A DNA stretch of 64,000 nt, taken from positions 2,542,001-2,606,000 of the forward strand of contig NZ_JADEXS020000001.1 of the NCBI RefSeq assembly GCF_015207005.2, in the 5' to 3' direction. Numbering within the stretch: position 1 is the first letter of the stretch; each line of letters starts with the position of its first letter. The notes under the pieces were generated by a model, which did no database searches, had not been told where the DNA came from, and saw only the letters and a list, made by a program, of their open reading frames with translations. This document shows positions 19,511 through 28,600 of this stretch, piece after piece. This DNA is from Desmonostoc muscorum LEGE 12446. GTDB lineage: Bacteria; Cyanobacteriota; Cyanobacteriia; Cyanobacteriales; Nostocaceae. Position numbers and translations under genes: made by a program.

Positions 19511-19797
19511 ACTGAAATAAGAAAGCAAACCCCAGTTTGAGAAAGCAATATCTGTTTTTGCTTGCTGAATCTACTGAAATGAGAAAGCAAACCCCAGTTT
19601 GAGAAAGCAAACTCCAGTTTGAGAAAGCAATATCTGCTTTTGCTTGCTGAATCTACTGAAATGAGAAAGCAAACTCCAGTTTGAGAAAGCAATATCTGTT
19701 TTTGCTTGCTAAATCTACTGAAATGAGAAAGCAAACTCCAGTTTGAGAAAGCAAACCCCAGTTTGAGAAAGCAATATCTGTTTTTGCTTATTAAATT
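19511..19797. repeat. Four tandem 62/82-bp repeats
   Basis: Copies begin at 19511, 19573, 19655 and 19717, each with ACTGAAATRAGAAAGCAAAC and ending in TTTTTGCTTGCTGAATCT or a variant. Copies 1 and 3 are 62 bp; copies 2 and 4 carry one extra 20-base subunit (GAGAAAGCAAACYCCAGTTT). Each subunit contains the small dyad CAAACT/AGTTTG. The array ends about 15 bp from the recR stop codon. A 108-residue minus-strand frame over it is low-complexity and rejected as a gene. Confidence 0.9.
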
Positions 19798-19812
19798 ACT
19801 AAAAGTCAAAAT

Positions 19813-20370
19813 CTAATCTAATTCCCGGCGTCCTTCTAAGGCTCTTGCCAAAGTCACTTCGTCAGCGTACTCCAAATCACCACCCACTGGTAAACCAAAG
19901 GCAATTCGTGTCACCTTAGTAAATGGCTTCAGCAGCTGACCGAGATACAGTGTCGTTGTCTCCCCTTCCACACTCTGACTAATTGCCAAAATCACTTCTT
20001 GGGGTTGTTGCTTACTCACCCGGCGCACCAAAGCTTCAATGTTCAACTGTTCTGGGCCAATTCCATCAATGGGAGAAATCACCCCACCCAAAACGTGATA
20101 CTTGCCCTTGTACTCGCGGGTTTTTTCCAGCGCAATTACATCACGAGAATCAGCTACTACACAAATAGTACTGTTATCACGGTTGACATTGCGGCAAATT
20201 TCACAAACTGGCTCAGCAGATAAGTGAAAGCAGACAGAACACAAACCGATCTGTTTTTTTGCCTCTACCAAAGCTTGTGCTAATGCTTCTACTTCTGCTT
20301 CTGGTCGCTTCAAAATATGCAAAGCCAGTCGCTGGGCAGATTTGGGCCCAACTCCCGGCAAGCGTTGCAA
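19813..20370 (-). CDS. recR: Recombination mediator RecR, 5' end disrupted
   Basis: RecR loads RecA at gaps together with RecF/RecO. Seen: the helix-hairpin-helix [18 protein letters not shown], the four-cysteine zinc finger ([16 protein letters not shown]), and the Toprim domain ([45 protein letters not shown]). The shown start is a TTG inside the helix IEQLQRLPG. In frame upstream the sequence still reads [15 protein letters not shown], the normal RecR N-terminus, but no ATG, GTG or TTG is available before it; homology stops at about 20407, where the mobile island begins. The natural start appears to have been cut off, so the protein may start at the internal TTG, start elsewhere, or be lost. 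Confidence 0.85.
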   Translation of the reverse strand: MQRLPGVGPKSAQRLALHILKRPEAEVEALAQALVEAKKQIGLCSVCFHLSAEPVCEICRNVNRDNSTICVVADSRDVIALEKTREYKGKYHVLGGVISPIDGIGPEQLNIEALVRRVSKQQPQEVILAISQSVEGETTTLYLGQLLKPFTKVTRIAFGLPVGGDLEYADEVTLARALEGRRELD

Positions 20371-20491
20371 TTGCTCAATTAACCGTGCTAAAGGACGTGC
20401 GTAAACCGTGGTTTTGTCTCCAGAATGTTTTCAGGGTAACTGAAAGTTTATTGAATTTTAAAACCCTTTATACAAATGAAGGGTTAGTACA

Positions 20492-22177
20492 TCAGATCAT
20501 TTTACACAATTCACCAAACAATAGGTTTACAACCTTACTCATGAGCTTACCTTGGATGTGCTTACCGCCTAGCAGCTTCTGACTTTGTTCACTAACATTA
20601 GCCTTGAGTGAGTCGCGGTAGTTGATTAATTCCTTGGTCAGTTCATTTTTTGGTAGCCTGCCAGTTTCCACGCCCGTTAAGACGTACTGCCATAAGCTAA
20701 TTCGACACAACTGCGAACCGCTAGCCTTTTCAACAAGTCCATCCCCCGACTGTTCTAAAACGGTACCCATTCCTAATCTCATTTTAAAAATGTCGCGGCT
20801 GCGGTTACGTTTAATCCGTTTTGTCTCACCAGCTAAGCGCTTGACAATGGTTTCTCCGTTTTGACGATCGCGCTCAGTTTTTTTAACCTCCCGAACCTCA
20901 TACTCAATCACGGGTTTACCGTTTACACCCAGGAATGACTCAAAGGGGTAAATTCTGGTGAGTAAACGCGATCGCACTCGTAAACCAAAACCGAAATTAT
21001 CAAACACCTTCATGTAAGGCTTGAATGCTTCCTCAGAGAGCATTTCAACGATTCTTGCCTCTAAGCGCTGCTCATAGAATGAGATATCGCACATCCAATC
21101 AGCGTGCAGTTCCAGGATGGAATCAATTGTAATTCCATATTCGTGAGCAATTGATTTTTTGTACAGATTGTCAAGTCGAGTTTTGCCAGCGGGGGAAATT
21201 TCCAATCTCTTGGCTAACCATGCCCACAGGGGGGGTAACAAGCCTGGTTTACTAGATACACTCTTGGTGTGGGCTACTTCGGGGAACTGCCAAGATAAAA
21301 GCTGTCTGCCATAATTGGCGATCGGTGACTGCACCCGGTTAAGGTGTTCAAGCTGTTGGCAGAGGTCGCGAAGTTCATCAATGGGTTCGGGGCGATGCAT
21401 GAGGAAATACCTCAGATTTAATTCCCCAGTCTCCAGTCGGTGATCTGGGTCATGTCCGTAGGCAGCCATAGCCAAAGCATCTGCGGGGTCACTTTTATTC
21501 GGGAGGTTTTTACCCCCGCGATAACGCCGCAATTCGACGTGACCAACCCACAGAATTTTGATTTCTAATTTATTGAGAATGGATGCCCACAATCTGGAAT
21601 AGTGGTTTCCGGTTGGTTCTAGGATTGCGTAATCAGGCTTGATTTCTGCTACATAATCAGCAAAGTCAAAAGCTGATTTTTGCTTCTTTTTAACATTGGG
21701 ATTGGAGTAAAAAGCCGGATATAAAGTAGATGCTTTATTCCTAGTTTTATTCCAGATCCACCTCGCGCGTTGGTTGTTATAGAATTCGTTGAAAGCCCTA
21801 CCAGATGGTGGTTGTGGTGCAGCTTCCAAAAAATCAGCCAGTTCTTTCTGCCTTTGAAACCCTTCTGGTCCACATTCCATAGACTCAATCCACTCATGCT
21901 TCATAGAAAAGCCACCCACCGCGGTTGCTTCTTGTGCCACCTCACTTGGGTCAGCACCGCAGTGGTGGGCAATGGTTTGGGCTAGGGCAATAGATTGAAC
22001 GCTACTCAGGCGCTCTAAATCCACTATCCACAGCGCCACTTGTTCACCTAAAGCTGTGGTCACGCGCTCCAGGGGAAAAGGATCGCGCATGGGTATCATC
22101 CCGTCGGGGAATAAATCTAAGATTGGTTCATAAGGGTTACCGGGTTTGAGTTTCACCCAGGTGTCGTGTTTGGTCAT
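20492..22177 (-). CDS. DEDD (IS110-like) recombinase with N-terminal extension
   Basis: A 561-residue protein. The middle carries the IS110 pattern: AILEPTGNHYSRLW (Glu 187) followed by KSDPADALAMAAYG (Asp 230 and 233), i.e. three of the DEDD residues of the RuvC-like domain. The C-terminal half has FDNFGFGLRVRSRLL, then LGMGTVLEQSGDG near 485, which resembles the IS110 transposase domain with its catalytic Ser. A first Asp close before Glu 187 is missing; the best candidate is in WIVDLERL near residue 53. Canonical IS110 enzymes are about 300-420 residues, so the first 150 residues are extra. It overlaps the upstream 78-codon gene by four bases (ATGA), suggesting translational coupling. Confidence 0.6.
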   Translation of the reverse strand: MTKHDTWVKLKPGNPYEPILDLFPDGMIPMRDPFPLERVTTALGEQVALWIVDLERLSSVQSIALAQTIAHHCGADPSEVAQEATAVGGFSMKHEWIESMECGPEGFQRQKELADFLEAAPQPPSGRAFNEFYNNQRARWIWNKTRNKASTLYPAFYSNPNVKKKQKSAFDFADYVAEIKPDYAILEPTGNHYSRLWASILNKLEIKILWVGHVELRRYRGGKNLPNKSDPADALAMAAYGHDPDHRLETGELNLRYFLMHRPEPIDELRDLCQQLEHLNRVQSPIANYGRQLLSWQFPEVAHTKSVSSKPGLLPPLWAWLAKRLEISPAGKTRLDNLYKKSIAHEYGITIDSILELHADWMCDISFYEQRLEARIVEMLSEEAFKPYMKVFDNFGFGLRVRSRLLTRIYPFESFLGVNGKPVIEYEVREVKKTERDRQNGETIVKRLAGETKRIKRNRSRDIFKMRLGMGTVLEQSGDGLVEKASGSQLCRISLWQYVLTGVETGRLPKNELTKELINYRDSLKANVSEQSQKLLGGKHIQGKLMSKVVNLLFGELCKMI

Positions 22178-22410
22178 GAGATTCTGCGGTTTTTGAAACG
22201 GTAATTACTACCGGCTTCAAGCCAAGCTTGCATAATGGCTGTGGCATTCTCGCCGAAAAAATTCTGGATATCGCCGTTGTGCCAGGTGACCACTGCAATT
22301 GGGTTGGGCAATTCGTCAAATTGCAGTTGGCGGACTTGGGCGAAGTTTATCCATCCGGCGGTGGGTGTTTTACAACTAAACACAGTGGGAACCGATATAA
22401 TGTTGTGCAT
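22174..22410 (-). CDS. Small partner protein upstream of the DEDD recombinase
   Basis: A 78-residue protein from ATG 22410, chosen over an upstream start (22470) because MHNIISVPTVFSCKTPTAGW looks like a natural N-terminus. It contains PIAVVTWHNGDIQNFFGENATAI and has no family I recognise. The stop codon overlaps the recombinase start (ATGA), so the two are one transcription unit. It may be a cofactor or antitoxin-like partner; that is inference from the coupling only. Confidence 0.5.
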   Translation of the reverse strand: MHNIISVPTVFSCKTPTAGWINFAQVRQLQFDELPNPIAVVTWHNGDIQNFFGENATAIMQAWLEAGSNYRFKNRRIS

Positions 22411-22498
22411 CTGCTTAAATCGACTGCCTTTGTGATTTGAGCGGCGATCGCACTTCCTCCTTAACAGCAACTGCGATCGCTAAAAACTCAGCTAAAAA

Positions 22499-22765
22499 TT
22501 GCCAGGGGACGTTTCCAGCAACACCGAAACGTCCCCTGGGACAAATATCGAGTACGGAGATACGCCTGCTGGGAAAATCCTCCAGCGCCTTGATCAGTTA
22601 GAGGATACCCATTATCAGTACGTTCATGCCCATCAAGATCGGTTACAGGCGCGACTAGACGAAAGCAAAAGACTAGAAGAAAAATTCCGCACGGAAGCTA
22701 TGGAGCTAAGGAGTCAGATTCTCGCTCTAGCACAGTCCGAGGAAACAGAATCAGAAAATCCATAA
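22499..22765 (+). CDS. Small coiled-coil protein of the mobile island
   Basis: An 88-residue frame starting at TTG 22499. The C-terminal two thirds (LQRLDQLEDTHYQYVHAHQD, then LDESKRLEEKF) is a clear charged coiled coil. The first 14 codons are formed by the hairpin at 22502-22539 and no Shine-Dalgarno is visible, so the true start is uncertain. It is divergent from the recombinase operon. No function can be assigned. Confidence 0.4.
   Translation: MPGDVSSNTETSPGTNIEYGDTPAGKILQRLDQLEDTHYQYVHAHQDRLQARLDESKRLEEKFRTEAMELRSQILALAQSEETESENP
22502..22539. repeat. Perfect 14-bp stem hairpin between divergent island genes
   Basis: Arms CCAGGGGACGTTTC and GAAACGTCCCCTGG are exact complements around the 10-base loop CAGCAACACC. 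There is no following T-run, so it is not a standard terminator. It lies 92 bp upstream of the recombinase operon start. Confidence 0.85.
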
Positions 22766-22893
22766 ACCGTCCTGCCAGTAGAGGTGAGGGCGGTTTTTGC
22801 TGTTAGAGCGATCGCACTTATTCTTCATGGAGTGGCGATCGTGGGGTGGTGGGGGGGATGAGGGGCGATCGGGTTGCCAAAAGGAGCGACTAA

Positions 22894-22977
22894 ATGGAAA
22901 TTGACAACTTAGAACACCCAGAAGAGCGTGACAGCTATCCAGAGGGTGAAGGGGCTGTCACTGTAATTATAAAATGA
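22894..22977 (+). pseudogene. 5' stub of a gene cut by a transposon end
   Basis: A well-formed start (AAAAGGAGCGACTAAATG) leads into MEIDNLEHPEERDSYPEGEG, then the frame ends after 27 codons at the point where the TGT-started repeat cluster begins (22956). The good Shine-Dalgarno and acidic protein-like opening suggest a real gene whose remainder was displaced. Family unknown. Confidence 0.4.
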
Positions 22978-23510
22978 GCAACTCTGAAAGCATAAGTTGA
23001 GCAACAGATTGCTTGAAACAGTATTAATCCCGTCAGAAGGAACAAGCAAACAGAAGAGTATTGAAAGCATAAGTTGAGCAAAAATATGATTGAGAAACTA
23101 TAAGTTGAGCAAACATTTTCAACACTTCCATGCAAAGATTGTTTATTTTTATTTGGTTGATTTTGGCGTTCAACTACATACGGTAATTTTAAAGTAAATT
23201 TAACATTACCACAGGTTAATATTTGTCGCTTTTTAGAACCATGTTTTTGTGTTTTATTGTGCCACCATCCCTGGGTCTGCTGCATTGCTTTGTCCAAAAT
23301 TTCTTGAGATTTAGACAGTTGATTCAGCAATAACGCAATACATTCTCCTGCTAGAATTAGAGCAGATTCCCTAATTTTTTCTTCTCTTTCTTTGAAAATT
23401 AGTCCATCCCATTCTAGGATGTTCGTTACTTCTAAAAGTTTCGTAACTTTTTCTTGAAAGTCTGACAAAGATTTGCTTAAATCGAAAGTAGAATAGATAT
23501 TATTTTTCAT
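22935..23510 (-). pseudogene. ISKra4-family transposase, N-terminal fragment
   Basis: From ATG 23510 the frame reads MKNNIYSTFDLSKSLSDFQE, then ILEWDGLIFKEREEKIRESA and ILTCGNVKFTLKLPYVVE, the N-terminal region I recognise from ISKra4-type transposases of cyanobacteria (normally about 400 or more residues). Homology stops near 23130, where the repeat cluster begins; the remaining residues down to the stop at 22935 are translated repeat DNA. The DDE catalytic core is therefore missing. A hairpin of GGTTTTGAT/ATCAAAAC lies just upstream of the start near 23530-23553. Confidence 0.65.
22956..23112. mobile_element. Candidate Tn7-like transposon end with four direct repeats
   Basis: Starting from TGTCACTG, four copies of a 13-base site lie in the same orientation: 22969 (ATAAAATGAGCAA), 22992, 23069 and 23100 (all three ATAAGTTGAGCAA). 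Copies 2 and 3 share a longer GAAAGCATAAGTTGAGCAA. Irregularly spaced direct repeats just inside a 5'-TGT terminus are the layout of TnsB-type binding sites at Tn7-like ends. No matching inverted end and no tns genes were found in the window, so this would be a remnant. Confidence 0.45.
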
Positions 23511-23816
23511 TGAGTGTAGGTATTCCCTGTTTTGATGTGAGATATCAAAACCTTTACTATTCGGGAATCCTACCTTTTTTTGTCTCAAAAAAAGGAGTTA
23601 TTTTTATCTCTTAGAATCAAAAAACCACTTGTCTTAAGCAAGAATACTAGAAGTAAATGTAATAAATAGAATCAGTACGTAGCATCTGGTTTTTAGCGAT
23701 CGCACGTTTTTTATGTGACCTCACCAAATCGCGTTGCTCCCATATAAGGATATGTTTGAGATTAGCTCAAGCTACTGCCCAGTGAGACCCTGCCCGTTAA
23801 ATCCTGAATTGTAGCA
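23511..23816. other. Spacer between element fragment and next gene
   Basis: Holds the upstream part of the ISKra4-like fragment and a CCTTTTTTT/AAAAAAAGG dyad at about 23571-23593. No gene is seen. Confidence 0.4.
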
Positions 23817-24521
23817 ATGACCACATACCACCAATTAACAATTTGGGATGTGCTTGATGAGTTGTCCGAATCTCCAACGACATCAACACTAGCACCGATG
23901 TGGGAATGTTTGGATGCGGAGCTTGAAAAATTACCCTTGGAGGCACAGTTATTAACCGCAGCGCTTGCCTTCAGTCAAATTGCGGATATTCTTAAGTCTC
24001 GTGCCGAAGTGCTGTTGCAAGATACCCGCGATCTCAATAGCCCAAAGGGGCCAATTGTTAGCACCGATCTCTTTGCTGGTTTAGTGCGGACAACAATGCA
24101 CTTAGATTTAGATGATTTGATTGAACCGCAAACACCACAAACCTTTAAACCACACGCCCCACACCAATTTTCATATCCTACTGAGTTGGGTAATTCTGTA
24201 GTAGCACCTGTTGAAAAAGCGAATGTTTTGGCAATGCTCGATGAGGTGACAACTTTAGAAGATGTCCGCAATTTGGCATCAGATGAGGATGTGCAAAAAT
24301 GGCAGAGCGCGATCGCTAACTACCTGATCAATGTCAAAGATGAGATTTCTTTAGTTAAACTGCAACGTGTGTTGCAAATGCCGATGGTAGAAGTATGGTT
24401 GGGATTATTGCTGGGTGGGTTTACACTAGAACAGCGTGGTGATTTTTATCACAACCAAAATGTCTGGGTGAAAAGCTCAGAAACTATGACCAGTAACAAC
24501 AGCATTGTACAGCATTCATAA
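23817..24521 (+). CDS. Hypothetical protein of the mobile island
   Basis: A 234-residue protein starting MTTYHQLTIWDVLDELSE. The N-terminal 70 residues are helical and end ALAFSQIADILKSRAEVLLQ; a Pro/Thr-rich linker follows (about 95-130), then a second helical part with VLAMLDEVTTLEDVRNLASD and the C-terminal VWLGLLLGGFTLEQRGDFYH, which could be a winged-helix-like unit. I do not recognise a named family. It sits between the element fragments and the NRPS locus, which fits an island accessory gene. Its codon use looks like that of neighbouring genes, so it appears to be a real gene. Confidence 0.6.
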   Translation: MTTYHQLTIWDVLDELSESPTTSTLAPMWECLDAELEKLPLEAQLLTAALAFSQIADILKSRAEVLLQDTRDLNSPKGPIVSTDLFAGLVRTTMHLDLDDLIEPQTPQTFKPHAPHQFSYPTELGNSVVAPVEKANVLAMLDEVTTLEDVRNLASDEDVQKWQSAIANYLINVKDEISLVKLQRVLQMPMVEVWLGLLLGGFTLEQRGDFYHNQNVWVKSSETMTSNNSIVQHS

Positions 24522-25651
24522 GTCGCAAGTCGGAGGTAATTCACTTCCTAATACTACTCGGTTAAAAATTGGGTTTGTGCAAAAGGAGTGGAAGGCTCAA
24601 TATATAAGTTTTTTCCTCTTTAACATGAGTCCCTTTCCTCCAAAACCCGACAAGTATTGATTCACTTCCGACTTCCGAATTCCGAATTCTGACTTAATTT
24701 ACAGTGAATATCTTTTTCTAAAACCTCTTGTATTATTTTGTGTGCAAGACGTTTTGTATAAGTCCTTTTTCTTCTTCTTACATAATCAAAGTCTTAATCG
24801 CAAATTTGCCAAAGGCCAAAGACTTAATCATATCACAAAAAACTTTTGCAAGAGTTCTTTAGAGTGCGGAAGGTCGGTTGGATGCATTTGCCCTACTGGT
24901 CGATCTATGCCTTAAGATTGATATATATCTTCTAATTTATCAATAAAACTTATTCGTAAGATACTTTTATTTTCTATGTTAATACGCCTATTTTAAATAT
25001 AAATATGAAAAATTTTGGGATAAATCGTAATTAAGAAAAAGTTGTGCCTCATTCCTGAAAATTTAAATAACTACAGTGCTTCCGGCTATTATACAATATA
25101 GTTTTCTCCTTGCCCCTCTCCTATCATTGCTTTCAGCTTTTAGGATGTACCTCATAGCTGCCGGAAGTGCTGTAAGCAAGTAAAACTAAGTCTTGAAATC
25201 TTGTTTTGAAGACTAATTCTGTTATCAAAGTATTGCCTTTATCGAACACTATCTTGAAAAAATATGGCTAATCTATCAGGAAAACACATTTCTTACTGGA
25301 TTTACTCGACACCCACAGCTAATTTTGCACCACTTAGCAATAATTTATCACCCGGATTTCTCACAAGCAGGAAATCTGGGCTTATGCACAGCTTGTCACC
25401 TCAGTTTTATATGCGATGGAGGGGAAATGTCTCGTCAGAAGAACTATCTCTCTTTTAAGCGGGCATTTAAGAAATTTTCATTGCCAAAATCTTCCTCCTC
25501 CCCTGGTTCTGAAATGGGCATCACTGATAACCGATTTACTGGTTCGAGAACCATTAGTTCTTCAAAGCTAAACTCCTATCGAAGGATTGACAACAAGATG
25601 GGCTGAGAAAAAGTTTCCACAAATTCCACCACAACTGTTTGCCATTCACTT
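24522..25651. other. Long leader region upstream of the NRPS genes
   Basis: A TTCCGAATT/TTCTGACTT run lies near 24665-24695. An imperfect inverted repeat has arms ACAGTGCTTCCGGC (about 25074) and GCCGGAAGTGCTGT (about 25160), about 70 bp apart. Two overlapping frames at 25264-25606 have no recognisable family and no good start, and look like decayed coding DNA. The promoter of NRPS1 should lie here but no convincing -10/-35 pair was picked out. Confidence 0.45.
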
Positions 25652-28600
25652 ATGAGCCAGTATATTTACAGTAGTCTCACAGATGATGAAGAACTTAATT
25701 TTTCTGAGGAAGCAGAGGTTTTCGTTTTTCCCACTTCTTTCGCCCAGCAGCGATTGTGGTTTCTCGACCAGTTAGCACCGGGGAATCCATTTTACAACGT
25801 GTCAACAGTACTTCACCTGACAGGTTCCGTCAACTTCACCGCCTTAAAGCAGACATTCAACGAAATTGTACGTCGCCACGAAACGTTACGTACTAGGTTT
25901 GTTATGGTAGAGCAGCAACCAGTACAGGCGATTTCACCTAGCTTAACCATACCTCTTCCCTTAATAGACCTACGCAATTTCGACAGCCCAGAACGCGACA
26001 CACGAGTGCAGCAAATCGTAACCCAAGAGGCTCAACATCCTTTCAATCTCACAACTGGGCCATTGCTGCGAGTAAAACTGCTGCAACTGGATGAAGCAGA
26101 ATATCTGTTCCTGCTAAATCTACATCACATAGTTGCTGATGGCTGGTCAATTGGAGTGCTAATTAAAGAATTGGGGGTATTATACAAAGCCTTGGCAGGG
26201 GATAAGCGATGTCTGACGACTAGCTACTCCGTATCTACGCTCCTACCAGAACTACCCATTCAATATGCAGATTTCGCTCAATGGCAACGGGAGTGGCTAC
26301 AAGGAGTGGCAGCAAACGGCACCTCGCCCCTACAAAGCCAGTTAGTTTATTGGCAAAAGCAATTAAACGGGATTTCGGTATTGAATCTCCCCACCGACCG
26401 ACTAAGACCAGCAGTTCCTAGCTACAGGGGTGCAAAACAATTTTTAGAGCTACCACACTCCTTAACTCAAGCGCTAGAGGCACTGAGTTCCCAAGAAGGC
26501 GTTACCTTGTTCATGACAATGCTGGCAGCGTTTCAGACTTTGCTCTATCGCTACACGCAGCAAGAGGATATTGCAGTTGGTTCACCTATTGCTAATCGCA
26601 ATCGTAGCGAACTAGAAGGATTAATTGGTTTTTTTGTCAATAGTTTGGTGTTACGTACAGATTTCTCAGGCAAGGCGACGTTTCGAGAATTGTTGAATCG
26701 AGTGCGAGAGATAACTTTAGAAGCATACAGTCATCAAGATTTGCCTTTTGAAAAGTTGGTGGAGGAACTTCACCCAGAGCGAGATTTGAGCTATCATCCT
26801 TTTTTTCAGGTTGTATTTAGCCTACAAAACACTCCTATCGAAACTCTAGAGTTATCTGGGTTAACGCTTTCGCTATTTGAGTTCGATAGCAAAACTGCAA
26901 AACTTGATTTAGAATTCCATTTGTGGCAAGACTTGGAAAGTTTGAAAGGACAAATGGTTTATAGCACCGATTTATTTGATGACAAAACCATTACGCGAAT
27001 GCTAGGACATTTCCAAACACTGCTAGAAAGCATTGTTGCCAATCCAGAACAGCTGATTTCAGATTTGTCTTTGCTTACTGAAGAAGAACGACAAGAGTTA
27101 TTAATTGATTGGAATGACACTAAACGAGACGATCCAGAGAACAAGTGTTTTCATAAGTTATTTGAAGCACAGGTAGAGAAAACTCCCGATGCGATTGCGT
27201 TAAACACACGCTCCGCGATGTCTGCGACGGGCTACGCCTACGCACTAGTTTTTGACGATGAACAACTCAGCTACAAAGAGTTAAATATACGCAGCAACCA
27301 ACTTGCACATTATCTGAAAAAATTGGGGGTAGTCCCTAACGTTTTAGTAGGTATTTGCGTAGAGCGATCCCCAGAAGCGATCGTCGCCCTATTAGGCATT
27401 CTCAAAGCAGGTGGAGCATACCTGCCTTTAGATCCGAGCCTACCTCAAGAACGTCTTAACTTCATCCTAGAAGATGCACAAGTTTCAATCTTGCTCACTC
27501 ATTGCTCTTTAGCCCCTCTTTTTAAGGGGGGTTGGGGGGATCTCTTGTCTATAGTTTACATAGATAAAGATTGGGCAACTATTACACAAAACAGCCAAGA
27601 AAATCCAACTAGCTGCGTAACATTTGACAACCTAGCTTATGTTATCTACACCTCTGGATCAACAGGAAAACCTAAAGGTGTTTTGCTCCAGCATCGAGGA
27701 TTGTCAAACTTAGCGGCATCTCAGATTGAGGTTTTCAACATACAGCCGATTAACCGCATTCTGCAATTCGCATCATTAAGTTTCGATGCCTCAATTTTTG
27801 AGATTGTCATGGCACTACAAACAGGAGCAACTCTTTATTTAGCAAACAAAGAATCTCTTCTACCCGGACAACCTTTGCTAAAATTATTGCGAGAAAAAGC
27901 TATTACTCACGTCACCCTTCCGCCAGCAGTATTAGCAGTCCTACCGACAGAATCACTACCGGCATTGCAAACTATTATCTGTGCAGGTGAATCCTGTACC
28001 GATGATATTGTAAAACGTTGGTGGAACTCTCAGCGTCGGTTTTTTAATGCTTATGGACCTACTGAAGCAACAGTTTGGTCAACCGTTGCAGAGATTAGTA
28101 CTATGAGTGAAAAACCGCCCATTGGTCGCCCTATTGCTAACACTCAAATTTATATATTAGATAAGTATTTACAACCTTTACCAATTGGAATTATTGGCGA
28201 ATTATATATAAGTGGTGAGGGATTGGCACAAGGCTATCTTAATCACCCTGAATTAACTATTGAAAAGTTTATTCCCAATCCTTTTAGTGATAAAAAGGGG
28301 GCGCGACTTTACAAGACAGGTGATTTAGCTCGGTATCGCCCGGACGGTAATATTGAATTTTTAGGACGCATCGATAATCAAGTAAAAATTCGTGGATTCC
28401 GCGTTGAGTTGTCAGAAATTGAAACAGTCCTGAGTCAGCATCAAAGTGTGCAAAAAGTAGTAGTAATTGTTAAAAAAAACGTGTTTGCTGATAAGTACTT
28501 AGTGGCTTATATTGTTCCCAATATAGAGACGCAAAATTTCTCATCTCTACTACGTAAATTTTTAAAAGAAAAATTGCCAGAATACATGATCCCAAAAGCT

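Noticed and set aside
19483..19809. A 108-residue minus-strand frame
   Set aside because: It is only the translation of the tandem 62/82-bp repeats and is low-complexity.
22842..22880. A run of G-rich sequence and HIP1-like sites considered as an origin or attachment site
   Set aside because: No iterons, DnaA boxes or flanking duplication could be identified.
22935..23112. The direct-repeat cluster as a CRISPR array
   Set aside because: Only four short sites of 13 bases with irregular spacing of 23, 77 and 31 bases; not repeat-spacer structure.
25264..25606. Two overlapping frames of 64 and 93 residues before NRPS1
   Set aside because: No ribosome site or recognisable domain, and neither frame has consistent coding character; treated as decayed DNA.
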